From: Nocardia rosealba
Lineage (GTDB): Bacteria > Actinomycetota > Actinomycetes > Mycobacteriales > Mycobacteriaceae
Length of the DNA: 64,000 bases
Reading direction: 5' to 3'
Assembly: GCF_020216065.1 (NCBI RefSeq)
Contig: NZ_JAIWNA010000001.1
Location: 248,001-312,000 of the forward strand
The notes under the pieces are model-generated. The model saw only the letters and a program-made list of their open reading frames with translations, made no database searches and was not told the DNA's origin. The position numbers and the translations under genes were made by a program. Position 1 is the first letter of the stretch. Each line of letters opens with the position of its first letter. Shown here piece by piece: positions 43,692 to 52,980 of this stretch.

Positions 43692-44930
43692 GTGAGCGTT
43701 CCGCAGGCCGTGCTGTTGGCAGTCCTCGCGGCTGTCGTCGGACTGGCAGTCGGGGGCCTGCTGATCCCCTACGTCAATGCCAGGCAGGCGGCACGGACCC
43801 AGGAGGACACCGGGCTCACCATGTCGCAGGTGCTCGACCTCATCGTGCTCGCCTCCGAGAGCGGCATCGCCGTGGTCGACGAATACCGCGATGTGGTGCT
43901 GGTCAACCCGCGTGCCGAGGAACTCGGCCTGGTCCGCAACCGGCTCCTCGACGAACGCGCCTGGTCGGCGGTCGAGAAAGTCCTCGCCACCGGTGAATCC
44001 GCCGAGTTCGACCTCACCGCGAAGAACCCGCTACCCGGTCGCGGCCGGATCGCGGTGCGCGGCATCGCACGCAAGCTCTCGCGTGAAGAGACCAGTTTCG
44101 TCGTGCTGTTCGCCGACGACGACTCCGAACAGGCGCGCATGGAGGCGACCAGGCGCGATTTCGTCGCCAACGTCAGCCACGAGCTCAAGACGCCGGTCGG
44201 CGCGATGAGCCTGCTCGCCGAGGCCATGCTCGAATCCGCCGACGACCCCGACGCCGTTCGGCACTTCGGGTCCCGCGTGCTCGCCGAATCCAGGCGCCTC
44301 GGGAAGATGGTCACCGAACTGATCGCGCTGTCGCGGTTGCAGGGGGCGGAGAAACTGCCCGACCTGGCCGTTGTCGATGTCGACACGGTGGTGCAGCAGG
44401 CCGTCGACCGCTCGCGCACCGCCGCCGAAGCCGCGGGCATCACCGTCAGCACCGACCGGCCCAGCGGGCTGGAAGTGCTCGGCGACGAAACGCTGCTGGT
44501 CACCGCGCTGTCGAACCTGGTGGAGAACGCCATCGCGTACTCGCCGCAGGGCTCGCACGTGTCGGTGAGCCGGTCGCTGCGCGGCGATCACGTCGCGATG
44601 GCCGTCACCGACCGTGGCATCGGCATCGCGAAAGAAGACCAGGAACGGGTGTTCGAGCGGTTCTTCCGCTCCGACAAGGCCCGCTCCCGATCGACCGGCG
44701 GTACCGGGCTCGGCCTGGCCATCGTCAAACACGTGGCGGCCAACCACAACGGTGAGATCACCCTGTGGAGCAAACTGGGCACCGGCTCGACGTTCACCCT
44801 GCGCATCCCCGCCCATCTGGAAACCGATGGGGACGAGGACGCGGGGCAGGCGCCCGAGCTCGCCACGAGAGAAACCATCGCCCAGCGCAATCCCGCTGGA
44901 CGAACGAACGGTGTGGAGGCACGCAGATGA
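43692..44930 (+). CDS. senX3: Phosphate-responsive sensor histidine kinase
   Basis: A 412-residue membrane sensor kinase, the partner of RegX3 in the response to phosphate limitation. The N-terminus has one clear membrane segment ([23 protein letters not shown]), followed by a PAS-like domain (about residues 45-130). The phospho-accepting H box is [16 protein letters not shown] (His163). The ATPase domain has the N box [12 protein letters not shown], the G1 box [21 protein letters not shown] and the G2 box [18 protein letters not shown] 43692 is preceded by the -10-like TACGAT at a distance of 7 bases, so the mRNA may be leaderless. It overlaps regX3 as ATGA. Confidence 0.94.
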   Translation: MSVPQAVLLAVLAAVVGLAVGGLLIPYVNARQAARTQEDTGLTMSQVLDLIVLASESGIAVVDEYRDVVLVNPRAEELGLVRNRLLDERAWSAVEKVLATGESAEFDLTAKNPLPGRGRIAVRGIARKLSREETSFVVLFADDDSEQARMEATRRDFVANVSHELKTPVGAMSLLAEAMLESADDPDAVRHFGSRVLAESRRLGKMVTELIALSRLQGAEKLPDLAVVDVDTVVQQAVDRSRTAAEAAGITVSTDRPSGLEVLGDETLLVTALSNLVENAIAYSPQGSHVSVSRSLRGDHVAMAVTDRGIGIAKEDQERVFERFFRSDKARSRSTGGTGLGLAIVKHVAANHNGEITLWSKLGTGSTFTLRIPAHLETDGDEDAGQAPELATRETIAQRNPAGRTNGVEARR

Positions 44931-45616
44931 CGAGTGTGTTGATCGTCGAAGACGAGGAGTCGCTGGCCGATCCGCTGGCGTTCCTGCTGCGCAAGGAAGG
45001 CTTCGACGTCACCATCGCCGGTGACGGGCCGTCCGCGCTGGCCGAATTCGACCGCTCCGGCGCCGATATCGTCCTGCTCGACCTCATGCTCCCCGGCATG
45101 AGCGGCACCGACGTGTGCAAACAGCTGCGGACCCGCAGCGGCGTGCCGGTCATCATGGTGACCGCGCGCGACAGCGAGATCGACAAGGTGGTCGGCCTCG
45201 AGCTCGGCGCCGACGACTACGTCACCAAGCCGTACTCGGCGCGCGAGCTCATCGCCCGCATTCGCGCGGTGCTGCGTCGCGGTGCGGGCGACGAACTCGA
45301 CTCCGGCAGCGAGAACGGTGTGCTCGAGGCCGGGCCGGTGCGCATGGATGTGGACCGGCACACGGTGCACGTCAACGGCGGACAGGTCACGCTGCCCCTG
45401 AAGGAGTTCGACCTCCTCGAATACCTGCTGCGCAACTCGGGCCGCGTGCTGACCCGTGGGCAGCTGATCGACCGGGTGTGGGGCGCGGACTACGTGGGCG
45501 ACACCAAGACCCTCGACGTGCATGTGAAGCGCCTGCGCTCGAAGATCGAAGCCGACCCGGCGAAACCGGAGCACCTGGTGACCGTGCGCGGGTTGGGTTA
45601 CAAGCTCGAGGCCTGA
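44927..45616 (+). CDS. regX3: Phosphate-responsive response regulator
   Basis: A 229-residue OmpR-type response regulator. The receiver domain has the acidic pocket VEDEE, the phospho-acceptor Asp52 in [11 protein letters not shown], the Thr in [11 protein letters not shown] and Lys in DDYVTKPYS. The winged-helix DNA-binding domain follows ([48 protein letters not shown]). It binds PHO-box-like sites and controls phosphate uptake genes in relatives. The start overlaps the senX3 stop, with GGAGG upstream, so there is no intergenic repeat between the genes as in M. tuberculosis. Confidence 0.95.
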   Translation: MTSVLIVEDEESLADPLAFLLRKEGFDVTIAGDGPSALAEFDRSGADIVLLDLMLPGMSGTDVCKQLRTRSGVPVIMVTARDSEIDKVVGLELGADDYVTKPYSARELIARIRAVLRRGAGDELDSGSENGVLEAGPVRMDVDRHTVHVNGGQVTLPLKEFDLLEYLLRNSGRVLTRGQLIDRVWGADYVGDTKTLDVHVKRLRSKIEADPAKPEHLVTVRGLGYKLEA

Positions 45617-45620
45617 GCGA

Positions 45621-45654
45621 CGAGACCCGGCATCCGAGGCGATGCCGGGTTTCG
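45621..45654. terminator. Bidirectional terminator between regX3 and a secreted-protein gene
   Basis: A 14-base stem (45621-45634 with 45641-45654) has a single G-U pair and a 6-base loop, ending in GGGTTTCG. It begins 5 bases after the regX3 stop and ends 10 bases from the stop of the convergent gene. Confidence 0.8.
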
Positions 45655-45663
45655 TCGTGCGTG

Positions 45664-45993
45664 TCAGATGGCGCTCCACACGACGCCCAGCGGGGTGTCC
45701 ATCTTCTTCAACGGAACCCAGCCGTAGGCGTCTTCCTGCATGCAGTCGTAGATCTCCACGTCGGCGCCGTTGCCACGGCAGGCGATGGTGGTCGAGGTGC
45801 CCTGGGTGCTGGCGATGATGTACTTGCCGTTCTTCGCCGCGTCGATGGCCGCGGGGTCGGTGTAGCTCACGAAGCTCGAGGTGAAGTCGGCGTACTCGGC
45901 CGGGTCACCGTTCGGCTCGGCGTGGGCGAGGCCGGTCATGGACAGGGTGGCGCCGATCGTCAGGGTCGCGAGGTAGAGCGCTTTCTTGGACAT
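45664..45993 (-). CDS. Small secreted protein of unknown function
   Basis: A 109-residue protein with a clear signal peptide (SKKALYLATLTIGATLSMTGLAHA, cleaved after about Ala25). The mature part is about 84 residues, with two cysteines (Cys72 and Cys84) that could form one disulfide bond, and aromatic residues near the C-terminus (GWVPLKKMDTPLGVVW). No known family was recognised. It converges with regX3 across a shared terminator. Exported Cys-pair proteins could depend on the DsbA-VKOR system found elsewhere in the window, but that applies to any such protein. Confidence 0.75.
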   Translation of the reverse strand: MSKKALYLATLTIGATLSMTGLAHAEPNGDPAEYADFTSSFVSYTDPAAIDAAKNGKYIIASTQGTSTTIACRGNGADVEIYDCMQEDAYGWVPLKKMDTPLGVVWSAI

Positions 45994-46057
45994 GAGCAGC
46001 GATCCAACCCGACCTCGATGACGCGGCGATTGCGGGCAGGTGAACCGGACCCTCGGC

Positions 46058-46921
46058 TCAGGCGGGATGCGGGCCGTGCAGGCGTTCGGCTTCGACCGTG
46101 GCGGGGTGCACCGCGATCAGGCCGAGGCCCTCGCGGCGGCGGCACAACTTGGCCAGTTCCTCGTAGGCGGGGGCGCCGAGGAGTTCGCGCAGTTCCGGAG
46201 CGTAAGACTGCCAGACCGGTTTCGCGCCGACGTGGGCGTCGGGGGAGCCGGTGCAGTACCAGTCGAGGTCGAGGCCGCCGGGGCCCCAGCCTCGGCGGTC
46301 GTACTCGGTGACGACGGTGCGCAGGATCTGCTCGCCGTCGGGGCGCTCCACCCAGTCCTGTGTCCGCCGGATCGGCAGCTGCCAGCACACGTCCGGCTTC
46401 ACCTCGAGCGGTTCGATGCCCTTGCGCACGGCCATGATGTGCAGCGCGCAGCCGGCGCCCGCGGCGAAACCGGGGCGGTTGAGGAAGATGCAGGCACCGT
46501 CGAAACGGCGGGTGCGCAGGGCGGGTTCGTCCTCGAGTTCGTCGAGTTCGAGGTAACCCTTCTTGACGACTTTGCCGTTCTCGGTGGCCTCGCCCATCAG
46601 CTGCCAGTCCTGCGGTGTGAGCTGTTTCACAGCGCCCGCGAGGCGCTTGCGGTCGTCCTTGTCGGCGAGGAAGGCGCCGTGCGAACAGCACCCGTCGTCG
46701 GGGCGTTCGGCGATGATCCCCTGGCAGGCGGGGGTGCCGAACACGCACGACCAGCGCGACAGCAGCCACGTGAGGTCGGCGACGATCTGGTGCTCGTCGT
46801 TTGCTGGGTCGGTGAACTCGATCCACTCGCGCGGGAAATCCAGCTCGACTTCCGGGGCCGGATCGATCTTCCGCCCAGGTCGGAGCCCGGTCTGCGCGAT
46901 GGGGCCTTCGCCTTCGGTCAC
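46058..46921 (-). CDS. Conserved cysteine-rich protein (Rv0495c-like)
   Basis: A 287-residue soluble protein conserved in mycobacteria and relatives (Rv0495c, recalled). Function is unknown. Notable are the clustered cysteines: [10 protein letters not shown] followed by [10 protein letters not shown], then a Cys in [23 protein letters not shown] and another in KPDVCWQLP. The pattern resembles the CxxxCC metal or iron-sulfur proteins of the DUF3109/YkgJ kind. A second conserved block is [28 protein letters not shown] 46921 is the start; a TAGCGT -10 box (46930-46935, reverse) lies 8 bases before it, consistent with a leaderless mRNA. It is divergent from ppx. Confidence 0.8.
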   Translation of the reverse strand: MTEGEGPIAQTGLRPGRKIDPAPEVELDFPREWIEFTDPANDEHQIVADLTWLLSRWSCVFGTPACQGIIAERPDDGCCSHGAFLADKDDRKRLAGAVKQLTPQDWQLMGEATENGKVVKKGYLELDELEDEPALRTRRFDGACIFLNRPGFAAGAGCALHIMAVRKGIEPLEVKPDVCWQLPIRRTQDWVERPDGEQILRTVVTEYDRRGWGPGGLDLDWYCTGSPDAHVGAKPVWQSYAPELRELLGAPAYEELAKLCRRREGLGLIAVHPATVEAERLHGPHPA

Positions 46922-46987
46922 AAGTTCTGACGCTAACAGTTCAGTCGCCTGCCCTGTACTCCCGGATCACCAAGTACCGTATTCGGA

Positions 46988-47974
46988 GTGCGGCTAGGTG
47001 TTCTCGATGTCGGAAGCAATACCGTTCACCTGCTGGTGGTGGACGCGCATCGTGGTGGACACCCGATGCCCATGAGCTCGTCGAAGGCGGCATTGCGCCT
47101 GTCGGAGAACATGGACGGCGACGGGCGGATCACCGAGGCGGGCGAGGCGCGGCTCATCACGACCATCGCCGAATTCGCCGATCTGGCCCGCAAGGCCAAG
47201 TGCGTGGAACTGATGCCGTTCGCCACATCGGCCCTGCGTGAGGCCACCAATTCCGAGGAAGTGCTCACCCGGGTGCGGGCGAGCACGGGGGTCGATCTGC
47301 GGGTCCTCTCGGGCGAGGACGAGGCGCGGCTGACGTTCCTCGCGGTGCGCCGCTGGTTCGGCTGGAGCGCCGGGCGCATCCTCAACCTCGACATCGGCGG
47401 CGGTTCGCTCGAGATGTCCAACGGCGGCGACGAGGAGCCCGATGTGGCTCTGTCGCTGCAGCTCGGCGCGGGCAGGTTGACCAGGGAGTGGTTACGCGAC
47501 GATCCGCCGGGCAAGCGCAAGATCGCGGTCCTGCGTGACTGGCTGGAGGCCGAACTCGTCGTCCCCTCCAAAACCCTGATCGAAGCGGGCAAACCCGATC
47601 TCGCCGTCGGCACGTCGAAGACGTTCCGCTCGCTGGCCAGGCTCACGGGAGCGGCACCCTCGGCCGCGGGCCCACGGGTGCGCCGTACACTGACCAGCTC
47701 CGGTCTGCGCCAGCTGATCGCGTTCATCTCCCGGATGACCGCATCGGATCGCGCGGAACTGGAAGGTGTGAGTTCGGACCGGTCCCAGCAATTGGTGGCC
47801 GGGGCTTTGGTCGCGGAGGCGAGTATGCGGGCGTTATCGCTCGACAGCATCGAGATCTGTCCTTGGGCGCTGCGCGAAGGGCTGATCCTGCGCAAACTCG
47901 ATACCGAACCCAACGGGGGTGGCCCGGTGGCGATGCCGCCGGTGGAACCGGTAGGGAGACAGCATGAGTGGTGA
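46988..47974 (+). CDS. ppx: Exopolyphosphatase (Ppx/GppA family)
   Basis: A 328-residue Ppx/GppA phosphatase of the short actinobacterial type (Rv0496/PPX1-like). It degrades short-chain polyphosphate or (p)ppGpp-related nucleotides. The ASKHA-fold phosphate loops are VLDVGSNTVHLLVVD and NLDIGGGSLEMS, with the catalytic Glu region VLSGEDEARLTFLAVRRW. SVGTSKTFRSLARL is represented by AVGTSKTFRSLARLTGA. GTG 46988 is preceded at 7 bases by TACCGT, a -10-like hexamer, suggesting a leaderless mRNA. Its 3' end overlaps the next gene by 11 bases. The presence of PPK2 in the same window gives both arms of polyphosphate metabolism, though far apart. Confidence 0.9.
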   Translation: MRLGVLDVGSNTVHLLVVDAHRGGHPMPMSSSKAALRLSENMDGDGRITEAGEARLITTIAEFADLARKAKCVELMPFATSALREATNSEEVLTRVRASTGVDLRVLSGEDEARLTFLAVRRWFGWSAGRILNLDIGGGSLEMSNGGDEEPDVALSLQLGAGRLTREWLRDDPPGKRKIAVLRDWLEAELVVPSKTLIEAGKPDLAVGTSKTFRSLARLTGAAPSAAGPRVRRTLTSSGLRQLIAFISRMTASDRAELEGVSSDRSQQLVAGALVAEASMRALSLDSIEICPWALREGLILRKLDTEPNGGGPVAMPPVEPVGRQHEW

Positions 47975-49676
47975 GGATTCCAAACAGCTCTCGGTAGCCG
48001 AACTGCTCGCGCGCAACGGTGCGCAGGGCGGGTCGCCGCCGTCCTCCGGTGGCGGCAGGCGGCGCCGCAGCGGTCGTGGGGTCTCGGTCACCGACCTGAC
48101 GGGTGAGAACGCGGTGGTCCGGACGGGTGGCCGCTCACACGCCGCGCCCACCGAGACACCGCCCGAACCGCCGAGCTACGAACCGCCGAGCTACGAACCG
48201 CCCGCGAGCCAACAGCCCGCGCCGTATCCGCCGCCCGGCCCCGCCGAACCGGCGTACTCGCCGATCTCCGGCCCGATCACCCGCCTCGATCCGACCGCGG
48301 ACCCCCTCGCGCCCACCGCGTCCCGGTCCGGCTCCGATCCGTTCGGCCCCTTCCGTGCCGAAGCCCGCGACACCCGCCAGAACGGCAGGCTCGGTGTGCC
48401 CGGCGGGACGGCGCAACCCGTCGACCCCGGTATCGCCGAGATGTTCGGCTCCGGTGCGTTGCCCGCCGTCGGCGGTGGCCGTCGCCGCAAGGCCGACGAT
48501 GAACCCCAGTACCCGGAACCGACCGCGCCGACCGCACCACCCGTCACCGGTGGCCGCGCCGCGCGCCGCCGCGCCGCCGAGGCAGCGGAGGAAGCCGCCG
48601 AACCGCCCGCCGCGAGCGGGTACGCGGCCTCGCTGCACGAGTCGGGGATCGACGCGCCCCGCGCGTTCATGGGTCGTCCCGGCCAGACCCCCGGCTTCAA
48701 CGCCTTCCCGGATCTCGGATTCGAGAACCACCCGAGCGTCGAGCCGACACCCTACGAACCGCCTGCCTACGAGCCGCAGGCTTTCAACGGCAGGGACGGC
48801 GGGTATCCGGCGCCGAACGGTTACCCGCAGCCGACGCAGGCCTACAGCCCCGCACCCGAGGCCCCCGCCGATCCGCGCCCGTCGCTCGAGCGCAGACGCG
48901 ATGCGGGCAAGGGCGGCGGTCTGCCGTCGTGGTCGGCCCGCAGGCACCGCCCCGCGCAGGATCAGGCGCCCGAAAGCGGCGGTGTCCCGACGGCGGCCTG
49001 GTCGCCGATCAGCCAGGAACAGCCGCTGCTCGCCGGTGACTCGGTGGCCGGCGATCTGCTGCGTCAGCGCGCCGAGATCGACGCCACCGCCGACGCGCGC
49101 ACCGAGGTGTATCGCCTCGGCGGCGTGGAACCGGCGACCGACGACTACGCCGAATCCGACTACACCGACCGCGATTACGCCGACAACGACTACTCCGACA
49201 CCGACTACGGCGACTACGACGAGTACGAGGACGACGACTACGAGCCCGAGCCGAAACCGAGCCGGGCGAGCAGGCGCGCCGCGACCAAGGCCGCCGCGGC
49301 CAAGGTGGCGGGTCGCGCGAGGTCCCGTGCCAAGAGCCGGGTCGCGTCGTCGCGCAACCGGTCGGCCTCGGGTGGCCGGATCTCCCGATTCACTGCCAAG
49401 GCGCCCGCCGACGATCATCGCCGCGAATGGATGATGCTCGGTGCGCAGAGTTTTGGTGCGGCCGTTGCGGGCATGTTGCTGTTCAAGGGTTTCGAGACGA
49501 TGTGGGAGACGCTGCCCTGGGTGGCGCTGGCGCTGGCGATGGTGGTGATCCTCGGTCTGGTCGCGCTGGTCCGGGTGCTGCGCCGCACCGACGACATCTT
49601 CAGCACGGTGATCGCCGTCATCGTCGGCGTCTTCGTGACGCTCGGACCGCTAGCCTTCCTCCTCAGTACCAGCTGA
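47964..49676 (+). CDS. Membrane protein with long disordered N-terminus and acidic Tyr-Asp tract (Rv0497-like)
   Basis: A 570-residue protein. It begins DSKQLSVAELLARNG, a motif shared with recalled Rv0497, followed by a basic patch (GGGRRRRSGRG) and about 400 residues of Pro/Glu/Ala-rich disordered sequence. An acidic tract repeats Asp-Tyr (nucleotides about 49142-49252), and a Lys/Arg/Ala-rich stretch resembling histone tails follows. The C-terminus has three to four transmembrane helices (MMLGAQSFGAAVAGMLLF; LPWVALALAMVVILGLVALV; STVIAVIVGVFVTLGPLAFLL). Function is unknown. It is translated from an ATG inside the end of ppx. Confidence 0.82.
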   Translation: MSGEDSKQLSVAELLARNGAQGGSPPSSGGGRRRRSGRGVSVTDLTGENAVVRTGGRSHAAPTETPPEPPSYEPPSYEPPASQQPAPYPPPGPAEPAYSPISGPITRLDPTADPLAPTASRSGSDPFGPFRAEARDTRQNGRLGVPGGTAQPVDPGIAEMFGSGALPAVGGGRRRKADDEPQYPEPTAPTAPPVTGGRAARRRAAEAAEEAAEPPAASGYAASLHESGIDAPRAFMGRPGQTPGFNAFPDLGFENHPSVEPTPYEPPAYEPQAFNGRDGGYPAPNGYPQPTQAYSPAPEAPADPRPSLERRRDAGKGGGLPSWSARRHRPAQDQAPESGGVPTAAWSPISQEQPLLAGDSVAGDLLRQRAEIDATADARTEVYRLGGVEPATDDYAESDYTDRDYADNDYSDTDYGDYDEYEDDDYEPEPKPSRASRRAATKAAAAKVAGRARSRAKSRVASSRNRSASGGRISRFTAKAPADDHRREWMMLGAQSFGAAVAGMLLFKGFETMWETLPWVALALAMVVILGLVALVRVLRRTDDIFSTVIAVIVGVFVTLGPLAFLLSTS

Positions 49677-49692
49677 ATACAGGGAGTGGGCC

Positions 49693-50565
49693 GTGGGGAA
49701 CATCGAGATCGGGCTGTCGACGGCGTCGGTTTATCCGGAGAACACCCAGGCGGCGTTCCGCTATGCCGCCGAATTGGGTTACGACGGAATCGAATTGATG
49801 GTGTGGGCCGAACCGGCCAGTCAGAACATCGACACCGTGCAGTCCTATGCCAAGCGCTACGGCGTCCGGGTGCTCGCGGTGCACGCGCCGTGTCTGCTGA
49901 TCTCCCAACGGGTCTGGGGCGCCGACCCCGTGGCGAAGCTGGAACGCAGTGTGCGCGCGGCCGAGGCGCTCGGTGCCGACACCGTGGTCGTGCATCCGCC
50001 GTTTCGCTGGCAGCGCCGCTACGCCAGGGGGTTCGCCGAGCAGGTCGGTGAGCTCGAGGCGCACCACCCGGTGAAGGTGGCGGTGGAGAACATGTTCCCG
50101 ATGCGGGCCGACACCCTGTTCCGTGAGGGTGCGGTGCGCAGGCTGGAACGTCGCGCGGGGCCAGGGCGCGCGGTGAGCGCGTTCAGCCCGTCCTATGACC
50201 CGACCGATACCGGTTTCGACCACTACACCCTCGACCTGTCGCACACCGCGACGGCGGGTACCGACGCGCTCGAGCTGGCCCGGCGGATGGGGGAGGGCCT
50301 GGTGCATCTGCACCTGGCCGACGGCCGCGGTGCCGCCCACGACGAGCACCTGGTCCCCGGCGACGGCACCCAGCCGTGCGCGCAACTGTGTGAGCACCTG
50401 GTGCACACGGGTTTTCGCGGTCACGCCGTCGCCGAGATCAACACCCAGAACGCGCGGACCACGGCCGCCCGTTCGGCCCTGCTGGCGCGCACGCTCGAAT
50501 TCGCGCGCCGTCACCTCACCGGTGCCACGCCCGACCCGCATCCCCGCCACGCCGACCTGCCGTAA
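49693..50565 (+). CDS. Sugar phosphate isomerase/epimerase family protein (Rv0498-like)
   Basis: A 290-residue TIM-barrel protein of the AP endonuclease 2/xylose isomerase-like superfamily. Recognisable blocks are IGLSTASVYPENTQAAFRYAAELGYDGIELMVW at the N-terminus, VLAVHAPCLLIS, GADTVVVHPPFRW, VAVENMFP with a metal-binding Glu, and VHLHLADGRG with metal-ligand His. The exact reaction is unknown. GTG 49693 has GGGAG about 6 bases upstream. It follows the Rv0497-like gene with a 16-base gap, so it is probably in the same operon. The order ppx, membrane protein, this gene is the same as in M. tuberculosis (recalled). Confidence 0.87.
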   Translation: MGNIEIGLSTASVYPENTQAAFRYAAELGYDGIELMVWAEPASQNIDTVQSYAKRYGVRVLAVHAPCLLISQRVWGADPVAKLERSVRAAEALGADTVVVHPPFRWQRRYARGFAEQVGELEAHHPVKVAVENMFPMRADTLFREGAVRRLERRAGPGRAVSAFSPSYDPTDTGFDHYTLDLSHTATAGTDALELARRMGEGLVHLHLADGRGAAHDEHLVPGDGTQPCAQLCEHLVHTGFRGHAVAEINTQNARTTAARSALLARTLEFARRHLTGATPDPHPRHADLP

Positions 50566-50647
50566 ACCATCGCGGCGAACGCGGGAATATGCCTAGCCGC
50601 ACCATGCTTGTACGCTGTACGAAAGTGCACCGCGACCAGGAGTGACG

Positions 50648-51511
50648 ATGACGCGAGAACTCGCGACCGACGCGCCGTTCAGTCAGGTCATCGACCTGAC
50701 CGAGCTCACCACCACCGATGCCGAAACCGGCCGCTACGCCGGTGTCATCGACCCCACCTGGACCATCGGCCCCAAGGTGCACGGCGGCACCATGGTGGCC
50801 GCCAGCGCCGCCGCGGCGACGCGATGGCTCACCGAGGCAGACGCCTCCTACGCCCGCATGGCGCCCATCGCGGCCAGCTCCGACTTCCTCGGCGCCCCCG
50901 ATCCCGGCAAGGTCGAGTACGCGGTGCACATCCGCAAGAAGGGCCGCCAGATCTGCCTGGTCGACGCCGAGCTGATCCAGCACGACCGCACCCTGGTGCG
51001 CACCGCGTTCACCTTCGGTCACCTCGACGCCACCGCCACCCGCTGGAGCGGCCCCGACAGCGACATGCCCGCCGAACCCACCGACACCGCGCTCCGCTAC
51101 ACCCCGGACTCGCCGATGGGCAAGATCGTGCACGTCAGCCAGGGCGCGCATGTCCTGCTCGACCCCACCTGGGGCGAATTCCTGCGCGGTGAGACCGGTG
51201 ATCCCCGGCTGCGACTGTGGATCCGCCCCTTCGACGGCGACGAAGCCGACCCCCTGGTCCGCGCAGCCTTCGCGATGATGGCCGCCGACATGAGCCCGCC
51301 GGTGCCGATGAACCTCGGGCACTTCGGCTGGTCGCCGACGGTCCAGATGACCACCTACCTGCGCCGTGTCCCGGCGCCCGGCTGGCTGCGCGTCATCGCC
51401 ACCTCCCGCGAAGTCGGCGAGCGCATGTTCGACGAGGACCAACTGGTCCTCGACTCCACCGGTGCGGTGGTCGCTCAGAGCCGCCAACTGGCACTGATCC
51501 CCGCCAAGTAA
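50648..51511 (+). CDS. Thioesterase-like protein (Rv0499-like)
   Basis: A 287-residue protein with the double hot-dog fold of acyl-CoA thioesterases (TesB-like). Typical parts are GVIDPTWTIGPKVHGGTMVAASAAAATRW, DFLGAPDPGKVEYAVHIRKKGRQICLVDAEL in the first hot-dog, and NLGHFGWSPTVQMTTYLRRVPAPGWLRVIATSREV with QSRQLALIP at the end in the second. It likely hydrolyses an acyl-CoA; chain preference is unknown. AGGAG lies 5 bases before ATG 50648. The gap to the upstream isomerase is 82 bases, and it precedes proC, as in M. tuberculosis. Confidence 0.85.
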   Translation: MTRELATDAPFSQVIDLTELTTTDAETGRYAGVIDPTWTIGPKVHGGTMVAASAAAATRWLTEADASYARMAPIAASSDFLGAPDPGKVEYAVHIRKKGRQICLVDAELIQHDRTLVRTAFTFGHLDATATRWSGPDSDMPAEPTDTALRYTPDSPMGKIVHVSQGAHVLLDPTWGEFLRGETGDPRLRLWIRPFDGDEADPLVRAAFAMMAADMSPPVPMNLGHFGWSPTVQMTTYLRRVPAPGWLRVIATSREVGERMFDEDQLVLDSTGAVVAQSRQLALIPAK

Positions 51512-51545
51512 CAATCGCGGCCGCACCACCACTAACCTTGGCCGC

Positions 51546-52364
51546 ATGACGAGAATTGCTGTTGTCGGTGGTGGGCGGATCGGTGAGGCGCTGGTCGCCG
51601 GATTGCTGGAAGCCGGTCGGGCGCCCAAGGATCTGGTCGTCGTCGAGACCCTCGCCCCACGGGCCGCCCAGCTCGCCGAGCGGTTCAAGGTGCGGGTCAC
51701 CGGGTCGACCGCCGACGCCGTCGTGGGCGCCGACATCGTCGTCATCGCGGTGAAGCCGAACGTGGTCGACTCGGTACTCGCCGACCTGTCCAAGGCCGAC
51801 CTCGACAGCGGCAGCGATCAGGTACTTGTCTCGCTGGCCGCGGGCATCACCACCGGTCACCTGGAGTCGAAGCTACCGGCCGGCTTCGCCGTGGTGCGGG
51901 TCATGTCCAACACCCCGATGCTGGTCGGTCAGGGCATGTCCGTGCAGGCGCCCGGCCGCTACGCCAAGCCCGAGCAGCTCGAAGTGGTCGGTGAGATGCT
52001 CGAGGCCGTCGGCAAGGTCGTCACGGTGCCGGAGACGCAGATGGACGCCGTCACCGCGGTCTCCGGGTCGGGTCCGGCGTACTTCTTCCTCGTCGTCGAG
52101 GCCATGATCGACGCCGGTGTGGGCCTCGGCCTCACCCGCGAGGTCGCCACCGAACTGGTCGTGCAGACCATGATCGGCTCGGCCGCGCTCATCGACGAGA
52201 GCGGGCAGAACGCCGTCGATCTGCGCGCGGCGGTCACCTCGCCCGGCGGCACGACGGCCGCGGCATTGCGCGAACTCGAACGCGGTGCGATTCGCTCCAC
52301 TTTCATGGAGGCATTGCAGGCCGCCAAGCGTCGATCCGTGGAACAGGGCGCGTCCAGCGAATGA
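51546..52364 (+). CDS. proC: Pyrroline-5-carboxylate reductase
   Basis: A 272-residue ProC catalysing the last step of proline synthesis, NAD(P)H-dependent reduction of pyrroline-5-carboxylate. The Rossmann start is IAVVGGGRIGEALVAGLLEAG, VIAVKPNVVDSVLADL follows, and the family signature near the C-terminus reads AVTAVSGSGPAYFFLVVEAMIDAGVGLGL and SPGGTTAAALRELERGAIRSTFMEALQAA. A -10-like TAACCT (51533-51538) ends 7 bases before the ATG and no ribosome site is visible, so the mRNA is probably leaderless. Confidence 0.95.
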   Translation: MTRIAVVGGGRIGEALVAGLLEAGRAPKDLVVVETLAPRAAQLAERFKVRVTGSTADAVVGADIVVIAVKPNVVDSVLADLSKADLDSGSDQVLVSLAAGITTGHLESKLPAGFAVVRVMSNTPMLVGQGMSVQAPGRYAKPEQLEVVGEMLEAVGKVVTVPETQMDAVTAVSGSGPAYFFLVVEAMIDAGVGLGLTREVATELVVQTMIGSAALIDESGQNAVDLRAAVTSPGGTTAAALRELERGAIRSTFMEALQAAKRRSVEQGASSE

Positions 52365-52508
52365 CGCGCGGTCGCCCGGCGTGATAACCGATTTCTCACA
52401 CCCGTCGCAGTAATCCCACTGGCACCGCTAAGCTCGTAGAAGCACGTGCGTGTCTGTTCCGCCGGTGGGGAAGCCGGCGGCGCGGACGTGCCGGAGGTCA
52501 ATGGTGCC

Positions 52509-52790
52509 ATGATGTCTGCGAACAGAATGTCCAGTAATTCACCGGCGTCCGGCGGTGGATCGGGGTCACCCGCTCCACGAGTCGGTGCCACTCCGCAACC
52601 GGTGATCGGCGGTGGCACACAGTTTCTCACCGTCGCCGAAGTCGCCGATCTCATGCGGGTGTCGAAGATGACGGTGTACCGGCTCGTGCACTCGGGTGAA
52701 CTGCCCGCGGTGCGGGTCGGACGCTCGTTCCGGGTGCACGCGAAGGCGGTGCACGACTACCTGGAGACGTCGTACTTCGACGCCGGATGA
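52509..52790 (+). CDS. Excisionase/MerR-like helix-turn-helix protein (Rv0500A-like)
   Basis: A DNA-binding protein of about 93 residues. After a Ser/Pro/Gly-rich N-terminal tail comes a complete excisionase-type winged helix: TQFLTVAEVADLMRVSKMTVYRLVHSGELPAVRVGRSFRV, then HAKAVHDYLETSYFDAG. This domain is almost identical to the recalled Rv0500A (77 residues), located between proC and the bS22 gene. The start is uncertain: ATGs at 52509 and 52512 both fit, with GGAGG about 10 bases upstream. It is no phage remnant, since it is a conserved chromosomal gene; its regulatory targets are unknown. Confidence 0.85.
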   Translation: MMSANRMSSNSPASGGGSGSPAPRVGATPQPVIGGGTQFLTVAEVADLMRVSKMTVYRLVHSGELPAVRVGRSFRVHAKAVHDYLETSYFDAG

Positions 52791-52980
52791 GATAGCCCGG
52801 CCAGCTTGAAAGGGCGGTTTCGTCGCTGCTCTGGTGTCCCGGTAGCATGGACAATCGGTTCGTGTCCGCCTGCCGGTGGCACCGCTTCGTGGTGTCCGGT
52901 GCGCCCCGGCGGCGCGGGCACCAGACGACGCACGCGACACCGCGTGTGCATGCCGAGTAGAGAGAACGCGAGGAAACCCT

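Noticed and set aside
52509..52790. Excisionase-like gene as a sign of a prophage or integrated element.
   Set aside because: It is the conserved chromosomal Rv0500A-type gene between proC and bS22; no integrase, phage gene or attachment repeat is nearby.
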